Assembly (NCBI GenBank): GCA_035472475.1
Contig: DATIPA010000012.1
Span: forward strand, 1-27,376
From: JAFAXD01 sp035472475
GTDB taxonomy: Bacteria; Pseudomonadota; Alphaproteobacteria; Rhizobiales; Xanthobacteraceae
DNA length: 27,376 nt
Direction: 5' to 3'
This document shows positions 8,101-16,390 of this stretch, piece by piece. Positions within the stretch are counted from its first letter, which is position 1. Every line of letters begins with the position of its first letter. The position numbers and the translations under genes are program-made. The notes beneath the pieces are model-generated. The model had not been told where the DNA came from. It searched no databases and worked only from the letters and a program-made list of their open reading frames with translations.

Positions 8101-8667
8101 AATGCGATAATTGAACGACTGGCCCTCGACGACAAATGCGCCGGCGCCACGAATCGGTCCGACGGGTGCGCGAACCTCGCCTTTGAACGACACATTCTCC
8201 AGTACCGCCTTGGCGCCGCTGCTCGCATCGGCAAGCGACACGCGCCCGTCGCTCACAACTATGCGGTCGATCGTTACATCGCCGGTGGCAACGATCGCTG
8301 GGCCCGACACGCGCCCGTCGCGATCACGCTCGACCGCCACGTACGGCCCATCAATGCGCACGACGGTGGCCCGCAGTTCCCCGCGCAGGAGGGAGGCGAG
8401 CGAGAGTTCGGCGTCGAGCCCGCGCGCGCCGAGCGCCGGTGTGGCGTCGGCCGGGCCGACGTTGATCCCCTGCACGTGAACGATAGGGATTGGCAGGAGG
8501 CGCACATCGATCGCCCCGATAATTTGCACCGGTTGCCCGGCGATGCCGCTGGCGCGCGTCTCAAAATCGGTTCGAAAGCGACCCCAATCGACAAACAGCG
8601 GCCCCACCAGCGCAGTCACCAGCGCCAGGATGAGCGCGATTCCGATCGTCAGCAGTGTTGTTTGCAA
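5119..8667 (-). CDS. AsmA family protein
   Basis: A 1182-residue AsmA-like protein, the largest gene in the window. AsmA proteins are anchored in the inner membrane, reach across the periplasm and are linked to outer-membrane biogenesis and lipid transport. The N-terminus has one membrane anchor (residues about 4-28), then DWGRFRTDFETRASGIAGQP (29-48), characteristic of the AsmA N-terminal domain. A very long beta-rich, glycine- and alanine-rich periplasmic region follows. A second AsmA-type segment lies near 930-1080, and about 80 residues of proline- and alanine-rich tail end the protein. The start at 8667 is TTG, with GGAG about 10 bases upstream. It stands alone: the neighbouring dehydrogenase gene ends about 200 bases upstream, and the gene converges with the ribbon-helix-helix gene at its 3' end. 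Long antisense open frames inside it are GC-bias shadows. Confidence 0.88.
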   Translation of the reverse strand: MQTTLLTIGIALILALVTALVGPLFVDWGRFRTDFETRASGIAGQPVQIIGAIDVRLLPIPIVHVQGINVGPADATPALGARGLDAELSLASLLRGELRATVVRIDGPYVAVERDRDGRVSGPAIVATGDVTIDRIVVSDGRVSLADASSGAKAVLENVSFKGEVRAPVGPIRGAGAFVVEGQSFNYRIATSRSAGDGAKLSLAIDPADRPLTIETEGMLTLADDTPRFDGNLVLTRPAGLALTSGKTVASDPWRIESKLKIDPTVALFEQVDFQYGPDERAVRLTGTAELKFGAGARLNSVLSARQIDLDRALAATDAASRHPLAALQRWTQNFDEILHPPMPLTISIGIDAVTLGGATLQSVRADVRADRDGLTVDSLEFRAPGFTQFGLSGRLDAATREFTGPVTLDAPDPTTLIAWLDGVDLASRTIAAFRMRGDVAVGREHVVFDRVKAEYDHGAFEGKLGYRFANAKEPARLDVGLTAAAFNLDSAIALTRTILSGANATGTAFERPGEISLALDLGRVTFAGIDATRAKANVRFDGTGLHIGALSIADFGGTAITASGGVDVPAGSPRGAVTLGLNAQKIDGLAALAATVSPKAADLLRANATRMVPAKLEAAFKIDPAPAGGAQSLAQLKLDGTVGGVQVNLAAQGLGSIGAVDQADLRIDGRVASDDGALLAALGLDGIVGGKRAAKVAWTASGSGGGPFKVDATLNGEGLDATAGGTLRLADFNLRGNADVTLSADLRWMARAVPFPVTLKTRVAIDGNEIGFRDLTGDAGGTAVRGQGQVVLEQPLRLDANLAADQIDVPTLIAAAIGMPAQGAGNAAWSAQPFHSLAPISGRVAFEAERATLAPAVVANKLRGALVLTPEDVAFETVTASIGGGTLSADAGFRNGAGGLSVRTRMVLTNADATAVIHGSGQPPVIGRLSSKIELEGSGSNPAALVGSLNGTGSVTLEGAQIAGLDPKAIDVAIRAVDRGAPAAPARIGDMVARVMDAGSLSMPWVTAPLAISSGRVRLGKLVVPPQASDLAASGTLDLLDSTIDARFTLFGGAESGQRPQASVLLKGPIATPRRTVDVSALTNWLTMQSVDREARRLDAVERATRQPDNPATAPVRAPTAPGPATAPAGTRVGANPMVPTQPRAAPALPPPVVINRLPGVSTPRPAMPVSPASPPLLTPQ

Positions 8668-8729
8668 ACGCGCTGTGCTCCGGGTGTCCCACCCCCCGCG
8701 AGCGACTCTACGAGGCTAGTGTAAACAAA

Positions 8730-8761
8730 TATCGCCCGCCCCACGTATCGCCCGCTCCACG
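8730..8761. repeat. 16-bp tandem duplication upstream of asmA-like gene
   Basis: TATCGCCCGCCCCACG (8730-8745) is followed directly by TATCGCCCGCTCCACG (8746-8761), a tandem pair with one mismatch. It lies about 65 bases upstream of the asmA-like start, where a promoter or operator would be expected. Function unknown. Confidence 0.7.
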
Positions 8762-8847
8762 CCCTTAGGCTCATGACACGCCAGGGCGGCGAATATGTGT
8801 CATCCCGATACTCCAGGGGCCGTTCCGGGCGCCATTTCGGGCCTTCG

Positions 8848-8867
8848 GACGCCGACCCATCGGCGTC
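8848..8867 (-). terminator. Hairpin directly after the FAD dehydrogenase gene
   Basis: GACGCCGA and TCGGCGTC form a perfect 8-bp stem with the four-base loop CCCA, beginning three bases past the TAG stop of the minus-strand dehydrogenase gene. There is no T-run, but its position suggests it ends the hydrolase-TctC-dehydrogenase transcript. Confidence 0.5.
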
Positions 8868-8870
8868 GCG

Positions 8871-10274
8871 CTACGATCCGATCTTGCCCGGGTTCATGAT
8901 CCCGAGCGGGTCGAGCGCCGCTTTGATGGCGCGCATGACCTCGAGCGCCGCGCTGCCGTGTTCAGCCGCAAGGTACTTCAGCTTGCCCTGGCCGACCCCG
9001 TGCTCGCCCGTACAGGTTCCATCCATGGCGATGGCGCGCGCAACCAGCCGCTCCATGAACTTGTCCGCGCGCATGACCTCGTCCGCGTCGTCCATGTCGA
9101 TCAGCAGCGACATATGAAAGTTGCCATCTCCCACGTGCCCGGCGATCGGAGCTATCAGGCGGCTTTCGGCAATGTCACGCTGGCTCTCCGTCACACATTC
9201 AGCGAGCCTTGAGATCGGAACGCAGACGTCGGTCGCAACCGGTTGCGCGCCCGGGCGCAATCCGCGAGCGGCGAAATAGGCGTCGTGGCGCGCCTGCCAC
9301 AACCGCGTGCGATCCTCGGCCCGCGTCGCCCATTCAAACGGCCCGCCGCCGAATTCGCGCGCAATCTCCCCGAAGCGTTCCGACTGTTCGGCCACGCCCG
9401 CCTGGCTGCCGTGGAACTCCAGGAACAGCATCGGTGCTTCCGGCAGCGTCAGCTTCGAATAGGCATTGCAGGCCTTGACCTGGAGCGCATCGAGCAGCTC
9501 GATGCGCGCAACCGGGATCCCCGATTGGATGGTGGCAATCGTTGCGTTGCAGGCGGCCTCGACCGACGCGAACGGACAGATGCCGGCGGCGATGGCTTCC
9601 GGAATCCCGGCCAGCCGGAGCGTGATCTCGGTGATGACGCCCAACGTTCCCTCGGACCCGACAAACAGGCGCGTGAGGTCATAGCCGGCCGACGATTTCT
9701 TGGCGCGGCTGGCGGTCTTGATCACCTCGCCGTTGGCCAGCACGGCTTTGAGCGAGAGGACGTTGTCCTTCATCGTGCCATAGCGCACCGCGTTGGTGCC
9801 TGACGCGCGCGTCGCCGTCATGCCGCCGAGCGAAGCATCGGCGCCGGGGTCGATCGGAAAGAACAGGCCCTGGTCGCGTAGGTGTTCGTTGAGGATCTTG
9901 CGCGTGATGCCGGGCTCGACCACGCAGTCGAGATCCTCGGCGTGGACCGCCAGCACCCGGTTCATGTCCCGCATGTCGATTGAAATGCCGCCGAGCGGCG
10001 CGTTGACGTGGCCCTCGAGCGACGTGCCGGTGCCGAAGGCGATTACCGGCACGCCGTGCTTGGCACAGATGCGTACGATCTGCTGCACGTCCTGCGCCGA
10101 CTGTGGATACACGACCGCGTCCGGCGGCTCGTTGTGGTGCCAGGTCGTCGTATGGCCGTGCTGCTGGCGCACCGCCTGTGAGGTCACCAGCCGATTGCCG
10201 AACGCGGCCGTCAATTCCCTGACGGCCGCCGCAATCCCGCGCTCGTTGCGTACTGGAAATCCCGGAGTAGCCAC
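8871..10274 (-). CDS. FAD-binding D-2-hydroxyacid dehydrogenase (D-lactate/glycolate dehydrogenase type)
   Basis: A 467-residue flavoprotein of the GlcD/Dld type, which oxidises a D-2-hydroxyacid such as D-lactate, glycolate or D-2-hydroxyglutarate to the 2-oxoacid and passes electrons to a quinone or cytochrome. The FAD-binding domain shows AFGTGTSLEGHV near residues 79-90, PIDPGADASLGGM near 140-152 and GSEGTLGVITE near 206-216. The C-terminal substrate domain shows DVCVPIS near 349-355, GHVGDGNFH (379-387) with likely metal/substrate-binding histidines, GEHGVGQGK (423-431) and the terminal MNPGK motif (460-464). The start is GTG with no obvious ribosome-binding site. It is 32 bases downstream of the TctC gene, so the two are probably co-transcribed. 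That suggests the hydroxyacid comes from the compound TctC binds. The exact substrate is unknown. Confidence 0.9.
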   Translation of the reverse strand: MATPGFPVRNERGIAAAVRELTAAFGNRLVTSQAVRQQHGHTTTWHHNEPPDAVVYPQSAQDVQQIVRICAKHGVPVIAFGTGTSLEGHVNAPLGGISIDMRDMNRVLAVHAEDLDCVVEPGITRKILNEHLRDQGLFFPIDPGADASLGGMTATRASGTNAVRYGTMKDNVLSLKAVLANGEVIKTASRAKKSSAGYDLTRLFVGSEGTLGVITEITLRLAGIPEAIAAGICPFASVEAACNATIATIQSGIPVARIELLDALQVKACNAYSKLTLPEAPMLFLEFHGSQAGVAEQSERFGEIAREFGGGPFEWATRAEDRTRLWQARHDAYFAARGLRPGAQPVATDVCVPISRLAECVTESQRDIAESRLIAPIAGHVGDGNFHMSLLIDMDDADEVMRADKFMERLVARAIAMDGTCTGEHGVGQGKLKYLAAEHGSAALEVMRAIKAALDPLGIMNPGKIGS

Positions 10275-10306
10275 GCCGTGCTTTTAGACTCACTGGCGGC
10301 GAGTTT

Positions 10307-11275
10307 CTAGTCGGCGATAAACCCCGACGCCTCGATGACGGGTTTCCACAGGGCCGCATGAGCCTTTTGAATCCGGCCCAGCTCGTCCGGCGACGTCCCG
10401 GTCGGATTGAGGCCGAAGCCGATCAGCCGCTCGGCCACGTCCGGCGACTTGACCGCGCTCACGATTGCCTTGTTGAGACGAGCGACCACATCGTCAGGCG
10501 TCTTCGCCGGTGCGAACATCCCGTACCAACTCGTCCCGACGATATCGATACCGCTCTCTTTGAATGTCGGCACATCGGGAAAACCAAGCGAGCGCTCAAC
10601 GTCCGATGTGGCGATCACCCGCAGCTTTCCAGCCTTGTGCAAGTCTAGGAACTCGCTCGCGGTCGAGGAGACCATGGGAATTTGGCCGCCCAGCAGATCG
10701 GCGATCGCCGGTGTACCGCCCTTGTAGGCGATGTGTGTCATCTCGATGCCGGCGGCTTTACCGAACATCAGCCCGAAAAAATGCGGCAGGGCGCCCGCAC
10801 CGGGAGACCCAAACTGAGCCTTGTCGGGATTGGCCTTCAGCCAGGCGACCAGCTCCTTCGGCGTTTTTGCCGGCACGCTCGGGCCGACTGCGAGGCCGAA
10901 GTCGAACGTGCAAATCTGTGCAACCGGTCGCAGATCGGTGAACGGGTCGTAATCCAGTGTTTTGTACACGAACGGATAGATCGTGACGGCGGCGAACGGC
11001 GTGTACAGCAGCGTTAATCCGTCCGGTGGTGCATTCTTCACGGCGGAAACTCCGATACGGCCGGCGCCGCCGGTGCGGTTCTCAACCACGACCGGCTGAT
11101 TCAAGCTGGCCTGCATCTTGTCGGCAATCAGGCGGATGGTGGCATCGCCGCTGCCGCCTGCGGCATACGGAAAGATGATGCGGATGGTGTTGCTGCTCTG
11201 AGCGTTGGCGAATCTCGCCGAGCCCGCCAAGGTCACGGCGGCTGTGTATCCGAATACGAATTGGCGGCGATCCAT
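10307..11275 (-). CDS. TctC/Bug family periplasmic substrate-binding protein
   Basis: A 322-residue exported binding protein of the tripartite tricarboxylate transporter receptor (Bug) family. The N-terminus MDRRQFVFGYTAAVTLAG is Tat-like (RRQF) and is followed by a signal-peptide core ending near AQS (residues 25-27). The mature part has the family motifs: IIFPYAAGGSGDA near 34-46, VVVENRTGGAG near 60-70, and PELG near the C-terminus in the form SPDELGR. I chose ATG 11275 because it has GGGAGG about 7 bases upstream and starts the signal peptide; an earlier in-frame start would add 51 residues of non-exported sequence. No TctA/TctB genes are adjacent; the nearest are 9 kb away at the left edge. 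Many alphaproteobacteria have far more Bug proteins than permeases, so a shared or distant permease is likely. Ligand unknown. Confidence 0.92.
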   Translation of the reverse strand: MDRRQFVFGYTAAVTLAGSARFANAQSSNTIRIIFPYAAGGSGDATIRLIADKMQASLNQPVVVENRTGGAGRIGVSAVKNAPPDGLTLLYTPFAAVTIYPFVYKTLDYDPFTDLRPVAQICTFDFGLAVGPSVPAKTPKELVAWLKANPDKAQFGSPGAGALPHFFGLMFGKAAGIEMTHIAYKGGTPAIADLLGGQIPMVSSTASEFLDLHKAGKLRVIATSDVERSLGFPDVPTFKESGIDIVGTSWYGMFAPAKTPDDVVARLNKAIVSAVKSPDVAERLIGFGLNPTGTSPDELGRIQKAHAALWKPVIEASGFIAD

Positions 11276-11357
11276 GTTTGTCCTCCCGTTCGTCTCCGGC
11301 TTCCGAGTTGTCGGCGCAGTTTTCGAGATTTGCGCTCTTGGTCGCTTTCGACGCCTC

Positions 11358-13004
11358 CTACACGCTATCGCCTCCGCGATAGCCCACCCAGTATTCGTCG
11401 GCCAGCTCACTTTCGTCCCACACACCAATCAGAATACCGAACCGCGCCGCGCGGCCGCGCATGGCGCGGATCTGTTGCTCGGAGCGCGTCACCCGCTGCG
11501 ACTGGCGCAGGCCCCATTCCGAAAGCACTTTCGCATAGCGCTGGCAGACATCAGTGAATTTCGGATCGGCGCCGAGGTCACGCAATTCGTGGGGATCGTT
11601 CTTAAGATCGAACAGCATCGGCCGATATCCAATGGCGTGCACATATTTCCAATCCTTGTCAGCCACCATGAACAGGCGCTGTTCGCTCGGCATGGTCTTG
11701 AACGCCGCGCCGTACTGGATCGAATAGTCGTATTCGCTAAACACGTGGCTTCGCCACTTCTCGGGCTGCTGCCCGGACAGCAGGGGAATCAACGAGCGCC
11801 CCTCCAGCCGGTGCGACTGCTCGGCAGGATTGCCGCCAAATGCTTCAAGGAATGTCGGCGCAAGATCGATCGCCTCAACGAGTTCATCGCAGGTCGTCCC
11901 GCGCGTGGCGTCCGCGTCATGCGACGGGTCATAGATGATGAGCGGGATTTTCACTGACGGCTCGTGGAACAGTTCTTTCTCACCCAGCCAATGGTCGCCG
12001 AGATAATCGCCATGGTCTGACGTGAATACGATCATCGTGTTTTTGAAGTAGCCGCCATTCTCCAAGAAATTGAAGAGGACACCCATCTGGTCGTCGATCT
12101 GTTTGATCAGACCCATGTAAACCGGAACTACCTCGTTCCTCACCTCATCGCGCGAGAAGTTGGTGCTGATCAGGTATTCGTAGAACGCGCGCAAAACCGG
12201 GTGCGGGTCGCGCTTCTCTTCTTCCGAGCGCACGACTGGGATCACATGCTTGGCGCTGTACATGTCGTTGTAGGGCGCCGGCGCGATGTAGGGCCAATGG
12301 GGCTTGATGTAGGAGAGATGCAGGCACCACGGCGTGTCGCCGGTCTCGCGGATGAACTCGATGCCGCGTTGCGTCATATACGGCGTCTCTGAATCTTCCT
12401 CTTTCACTCGCGCCGGCTTGCGCGCGTTCTTCATCGCCCAACCCGAGGCGAGTGTATTGCCATCGCCCTGCGCGGCGTTGGCCCAATCGTGCCATGGGTT
12501 GGAGCCCGAATAACCTTTCTCGTTCAGATACCGATTGTAGCGCGGCGGCGCTTCCCGGCTGCCATCAGGACCGCGCGCGTGCAGGCCGTCGTCGCGCTCG
12601 TAAGGATCGAAACCGCATTCAGATACGCGCACGCCGATGATGGACTTCGGATCGATGCCGAGGCGATCCATGCCTTCCTTGTCCGTGGCCATGTGCGTCT
12701 TGCCGACGAGCACGGTCTGGACGCCGAGCGGACGATAATAGTCACCCATCGTCATCTCACCGACCTTGAGCGGGACCCCGTTCCAGTTCGACCCGTGCGA
12801 CTGCATGTAGCGGCCGGTATAAAAACTCATGCGCGACGGCCCGCAGATCGGCGACTGCACGTAGGCGCGCGTGAAGCGCACACCGCGCGCGGCAAGTGCG
12901 TCGATATGCGGGGTTAGGAGCGTCGGGTGTCCGGAGCAGGACAGATAGTCCCAGCGCAGCTGGTCGCACATGATGAACAGGATGTTTTTGACGCGTCCGG
13001 GCAC
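11358..13004 (-). CDS. Sulfatase / phosphonate monoester hydrolase family protein
   Basis: An alkaline-phosphatase-superfamily hydrolase that cleaves sulfate or phosphonate/phosphate esters. With the GTG start used here it has 548 residues. CDQ near residues 13-15 supplies a metal-binding Asp. CGPSR (54-58) is the sulfatase signature, in which the Cys becomes formylglycine. KTH (102-104), KPHWPY (234-239) and SDHGD (329-333) are further active-site segments. The KTH, KPH and GDHWLGEKELFHEP pattern resembles phosphonate monoester hydrolases of rhizobia more than arylsulfatases. Start choice: a TTG at 13046 would give 562 residues, but AAGGA lies 9 bases before GTG 13004. No signal peptide is seen, so it probably acts in the cytoplasm. 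It lies 82 bases upstream of the TctC gene and may be the first gene of an operon. Substrate unknown. Confidence 0.88.
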   Translation of the reverse strand: MPGRVKNILFIMCDQLRWDYLSCSGHPTLLTPHIDALAARGVRFTRAYVQSPICGPSRMSFYTGRYMQSHGSNWNGVPLKVGEMTMGDYYRPLGVQTVLVGKTHMATDKEGMDRLGIDPKSIIGVRVSECGFDPYERDDGLHARGPDGSREAPPRYNRYLNEKGYSGSNPWHDWANAAQGDGNTLASGWAMKNARKPARVKEEDSETPYMTQRGIEFIRETGDTPWCLHLSYIKPHWPYIAPAPYNDMYSAKHVIPVVRSEEEKRDPHPVLRAFYEYLISTNFSRDEVRNEVVPVYMGLIKQIDDQMGVLFNFLENGGYFKNTMIVFTSDHGDYLGDHWLGEKELFHEPSVKIPLIIYDPSHDADATRGTTCDELVEAIDLAPTFLEAFGGNPAEQSHRLEGRSLIPLLSGQQPEKWRSHVFSEYDYSIQYGAAFKTMPSEQRLFMVADKDWKYVHAIGYRPMLFDLKNDPHELRDLGADPKFTDVCQRYAKVLSEWGLRQSQRVTRSEQQIRAMRGRAARFGILIGVWDESELADEYWVGYRGGDSV

Positions 13005-13088
13005 GGGTTTGTGTCCTTCGTCACTTGCAAGGTCGGCCGCACTCAATCACACTATGGCGGCGTTGTCCCGTAGCGTCCCGAGTTGTGC

Positions 13089-13595
13089 ATGCTTGAGCGT
13101 TCCGACCTCGAACCGCTGTTCTTCGCCCCGTTCGTCTCCTCGATCATGCGGGTCGATCCGGCGTGGATTGACTACAACGGCCATCTCAACATGGCCTATT
13201 ACAACGTGTTGTTCGACCGCGCTGTGGACGAGGCCTACGAGTTGCTCGGGATCGGTCCCGACTATGTGAAACAGCGGCGCCGCTCTCTCTACACCGCCGA
13301 GGTACACGTGCGCTTCCTGCGCGAGTTGCATGCGGGCGATCCGGTGCGGGCGACATTCCAGCTCATCGCCTACGACAGCAAGCGGCTGCACTATTTCGAG
13401 CAGCTCGTGCAGGCAACCGAGGGCTACCTCGCCGCGACCTCCGAAAATCTCGCGATCCACGTCGACATGGACGGGAGTAAGAGCGCCCCGATGCCCCCCG
13501 GCGTGCTCGATCGGCTGAGCAAGATGGCGGCCTCGCATGCACGCCTGCCCCGTCCGCAGGCCGCTGGGCGCAGCGTCGGGATGAAGCGGGACTAA
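13089..13595 (+). CDS. Acyl-CoA thioesterase (4HBT hot-dog fold)
   Basis: A 168-residue hot-dog-fold protein. The sequence WIDYNGHLNMAYYNVLFDRA near residues 26-45 carries the conserved D-x-N-G-H-x-N of 4-hydroxybenzoyl-CoA-type thioesterases, with Asp28 as likely catalytic residue. A central strand region (YTAEVHVRFLRELHAGD) and the C-terminal strands complete the fold. Related proteins include betainyl-CoA thioesterases of carnitine breakdown, but no carnitine genes are here, so the acyl-CoA substrate cannot be named. ATG 13089 was chosen over a TTG six bases earlier. It is divergent from the sulfatase gene with about 85 bases between them, and ends before a short hairpin. Confidence 0.87.
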   Translation: MLERSDLEPLFFAPFVSSIMRVDPAWIDYNGHLNMAYYNVLFDRAVDEAYELLGIGPDYVKQRRRSLYTAEVHVRFLRELHAGDPVRATFQLIAYDSKRLHYFEQLVQATEGYLAATSENLAIHVDMDGSKSAPMPPGVLDRLSKMAASHARLPRPQAAGRSVGMKRD

Positions 13596-13607
13596 CGCGC
13601 CGCAATA

Positions 13608-13622
13608 CCTCCCGCAGGGAGG
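13608..13622 (+). terminator. Short hairpin after the thioesterase gene
   Basis: CCTCCC and GGGAGG form a 6-bp stem with a three-base loop, 12 bases after the thioesterase stop. No T-run follows. It may end transcription before the helicase gene. Confidence 0.35.
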
Positions 13623-13689
13623 CGGGCTCCCCTCGCAAATCGCGGCTTCCGATGCCATCTTGGCGTCAAGAGAATCAGGATTTTGCGAT

Positions 13690-16305
13690 TTGAACGATCC
13701 GCACCAGCGCGCCTCCGCGCCTGCGCATGTGCCCGCCCCGGGTGGCATCGCGGCGCGCGCGCGCGCAAGCGCAGGCGCACCCTACCTCGCCGGGCTCAAT
13801 CCGGAGCAGCGCGATGCGGTCGAAACCCTCGACGGACCGGTGCTGGTGCTCGCCGGAGCGGGCACCGGCAAGACGCGCGTACTGACGACCCGCATCGCGC
13901 ATATTCTCAGCCTTGGCCGCGCCAGGCCGTCCGAAATCCTGGCGGTTACATTCACCAACAAGGCGGCGCGCGAAATGAAAGCGCGGGTCGGCCACATGGT
14001 CGGCCAGATCGTCGAAGGCATGCCGTGGCTCGGCACCTTCCACTCGATCGGCGCCCGCACCCTGCGCCGCCATGCCGAACTCGCCGGGCTCAAGCCCGAC
14101 TTCACCATCCTCGACACCGACGACCAGATCCGTCTGCTCAAGCAGCTCATCGAAGCCGACAATATCGACGAGAAGCGTTGGCCGGCGCGCATCTTTGCCG
14201 CCATGCTCGACGGCTGGAAGAACCGCGGGCTCACGCCTGAGCAGGTTCCGCCCGGCGAAGCTGCGAGTTTCGCCAACGGCCGCGGGCTTTATCTCTACAA
14301 AGCCTACCAGGCGCGGCTCAAGGTGCTTAACGCTGCCGACTTCGGTGATTTGCTGATCGAAAATATCCGACTGTTTCGACAGCACGCGGAAGTGCTGTGC
14401 GGCTACCAGGCGCGCTTCAAGTTCATTCTGGTGGACGAATATCAGGACACCAACGTGGCGCAGTATCTGTGGCTGCGGCTGCTGGCACAGCGGAGCGCGC
14501 CCCGCGACGCGCTTGCTCTACCGACGGTCGAGGAAACCGCGCCCGCCGATCCGGTCGGAGACGACAAGGCTCAAGCGACCCCGCCGGTGCAAGCGGTCTC
14601 CAAGAACATCTGCTGTGTCGGCGACGATGATCAGTCGATCTACGGCTGGCGCGGCGCCGAGGTCGACAACATCCTGCGCTTCGAGCACGACTTTCCGGGC
14701 GCGAAGATCATCCGGCTCGAGCGCAACTATCGCTCGACCGGCCATATCCTGGCGGCGGCTTCGCACTTGATCGCACACAACGAGGGGCGGCTCGGCAAGA
14801 CGTTGCGCACCGAGGATGAGGACGGCGAGAAGGTCACCGTCACCTCGGCCTGGGACTCGGAAGAGGAGGCCCGCACGGTCGGCGAGGAGATCGAGCAGCT
14901 GCAGCGCCAGTCGCATGCGCTCAACGAGATTGCGATCCTGGTGCGCGCATCGTTCCAGATGCGCGAGTTTGAAGATCGCTTCGTGACGCTTGGCCTGCCC
15001 TATCGGGTGATCGGAGGGCCGCGCTTCTATGAGCGCGCCGAGATCCGCGATGCGCTGGCCTATCTTCGGTTGGTCAACCAGCCGGCCGACGATCTCGCAT
15101 TCGAACGCATCGTCAACGTCCCCAAGCGCGGACTGGGCGATGCCACCGTAAAGCTCCTGCACGATCGCGCACGGGCGGCCGGCGTCCCGCTGCTGGAGGC
15201 GGCGCGCGCGATCACCGCGACCGAGGAGCTCAAGCCCAAGCCGCGCGCGGCATTGCGCGACCTCGTCGCCGCGCTCGACCGCTGGCGCGCGCAGCGCGAC
15301 ACGATCTCGCACAACGAGCTCGCCGAGATCGTGCTCGACGAGTCCGGCTACACCGAGATGTGGCAGAAGGAGCATTCCGCCGACGCGGCCGGGCGGCTTG
15401 AAAACCTCAAGGAGCTCGTGCGCTCCATGGAGGAGTTCGAGAACCTGCAGGGTTTCCTCGAGCACGTCGCGCTGGTGATGGACACCGACGGCGGCGCCGA
15501 TGCCGACGCGGTCTCGATCATGACGCTGCACTCCGCCAAGGGGCTCGAATTCGATACCGTCTTCCTGCCCGGCTGGGAGGAAGGGCTGCTGCCGCACCAG
15601 CGCTCGCTCGACGAGCAGGGTCGCGCCGGGCTCGAGGAGGAGCGGCGTCTCGCGCATGTCGGCCTTACCCGCGCGCGCCGGCGCGCCAAGATCTCCTTCG
15701 TCGCCAACCGCCGCATCCATGGCTCCTGGTCGTCTTCGCTGCCGTCGCGCTTCATCGACGAGTTGCCTGAATCAAACGTCGAGGTGACGGAGTCGCAAGG
15801 CGGCTTCGGCGGGTTCTCGGCCTACGGCAATTACGGCTCGCGCTTCGACACCATGGAAACATTCGGCTCGAACTACCGCACGCCGGGGTGGCAGCGCGCG
15901 CAGCGGCGTGGGCGCCGCGAATTCGACGAGGAAAGCCAGGACGTCGATTACAGCGAGGGTTCCTCGCCGTTCGCCCCCACACGCTACGAGGATGCCGACG
16001 ATGGCGAAGCTTCGGCGGCGCGCGCGCGTCATCTCGCCGAAGCCGCACGCCTGCGCGAGCGGACGGCGCGCCCGGCCACCGCCGGCGCGCGTGGTGCGAA
16101 CCGCCGCGCCGCGCCGCTTACGATCGAAGGCGAGCTTATTGCAAAATCCACCGGCACGGTGTCGCCCTACGCGATCGGCGATCGCGTCTTTCACCTGAAA
16201 TTCGGCAACGGCAATGTGACCCACGTCGAAGGCAACAAGCTCGTCATCCAGTTCGACAAGGCGGGCGAGAAGCGCGTGCTCGACAGTTTTGTCGAGCGCA
16301 TGTGA
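13690..16305 (+). CDS. uvrD: UvrD/PcrA superfamily 1 DNA helicase
   Basis: An ATP-dependent 3'-5' DNA helicase acting in nucleotide excision repair, mismatch repair and removal of obstacles to replication; predicted 871 residues. The motifs appear in order: Q-motif LNPEQRDAV (36-44), Walker A AGAGTGKT (55-62), motif Ia TFTNKAAREM (88-97), Walker B VDEYQDTN (248-255), motif III GDDDQSIYGWRGAE (311-324), motif IV RNYRST, motif V TLHSAKGLEFDTVFLPG and motif VI RRLAHVGLTRARR. About 35 extra, mostly polar residues lie between motifs II and III. The C-terminal 40 residues (GDRVFHLKFGNGNVTHVEGN) form the Tudor-like domain of PcrA/UvrD that contacts RNA polymerase. I chose the TTG at 13690 because AGGA lies nine bases upstream and the product starts NDPHQ as in relatives. 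A TTG at 13660 is less likely. Confidence 0.93.
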   Translation: MNDPHQRASAPAHVPAPGGIAARARASAGAPYLAGLNPEQRDAVETLDGPVLVLAGAGTGKTRVLTTRIAHILSLGRARPSEILAVTFTNKAAREMKARVGHMVGQIVEGMPWLGTFHSIGARTLRRHAELAGLKPDFTILDTDDQIRLLKQLIEADNIDEKRWPARIFAAMLDGWKNRGLTPEQVPPGEAASFANGRGLYLYKAYQARLKVLNAADFGDLLIENIRLFRQHAEVLCGYQARFKFILVDEYQDTNVAQYLWLRLLAQRSAPRDALALPTVEETAPADPVGDDKAQATPPVQAVSKNICCVGDDDQSIYGWRGAEVDNILRFEHDFPGAKIIRLERNYRSTGHILAAASHLIAHNEGRLGKTLRTEDEDGEKVTVTSAWDSEEEARTVGEEIEQLQRQSHALNEIAILVRASFQMREFEDRFVTLGLPYRVIGGPRFYERAEIRDALAYLRLVNQPADDLAFERIVNVPKRGLGDATVKLLHDRARAAGVPLLEAARAITATEELKPKPRAALRDLVAALDRWRAQRDTISHNELAEIVLDESGYTEMWQKEHSADAAGRLENLKELVRSMEEFENLQGFLEHVALVMDTDGGADADAVSIMTLHSAKGLEFDTVFLPGWEEGLLPHQRSLDEQGRAGLEEERRLAHVGLTRARRRAKISFVANRRIHGSWSSSLPSRFIDELPESNVEVTESQGGFGGFSAYGNYGSRFDTMETFGSNYRTPGWQRAQRRGRREFDEESQDVDYSEGSSPFAPTRYEDADDGEASAARARHLAEAARLRERTARPATAGARGANRRAAPLTIEGELIAKSTGTVSPYAIGDRVFHLKFGNGNVTHVEGNKLVIQFDKAGEKRVLDSFVERM

Positions 16306-16390
16306 GCCGCAGCGCAGGCTCGTTCAACATTGCTCGCGACGCCAATTTTCCGCATTGCCCCCGGTCCGTCGAGCGCTACACTCAGACGTC

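Noticed and set aside
7294..8724. Plus-strand open frame of 476 codons
   Set aside because: It is antisense to the asmA-like gene, arginine-, glutamine- and histidine-rich without any domain, as expected from GC-rich third positions read backwards.
13745..13775. Alternating GC run near the helicase start, considered as a Z-DNA or repeat element
   Set aside because: It encodes an alanine/arginine-rich N-terminal linker common in alphaproteobacterial UvrD proteins and is explained by codon bias.
14518..15720. Minus-strand open frame of 400 codons inside the helicase gene
   Set aside because: It is a shadow of conserved helicase motifs on the other strand and resembles no protein family.
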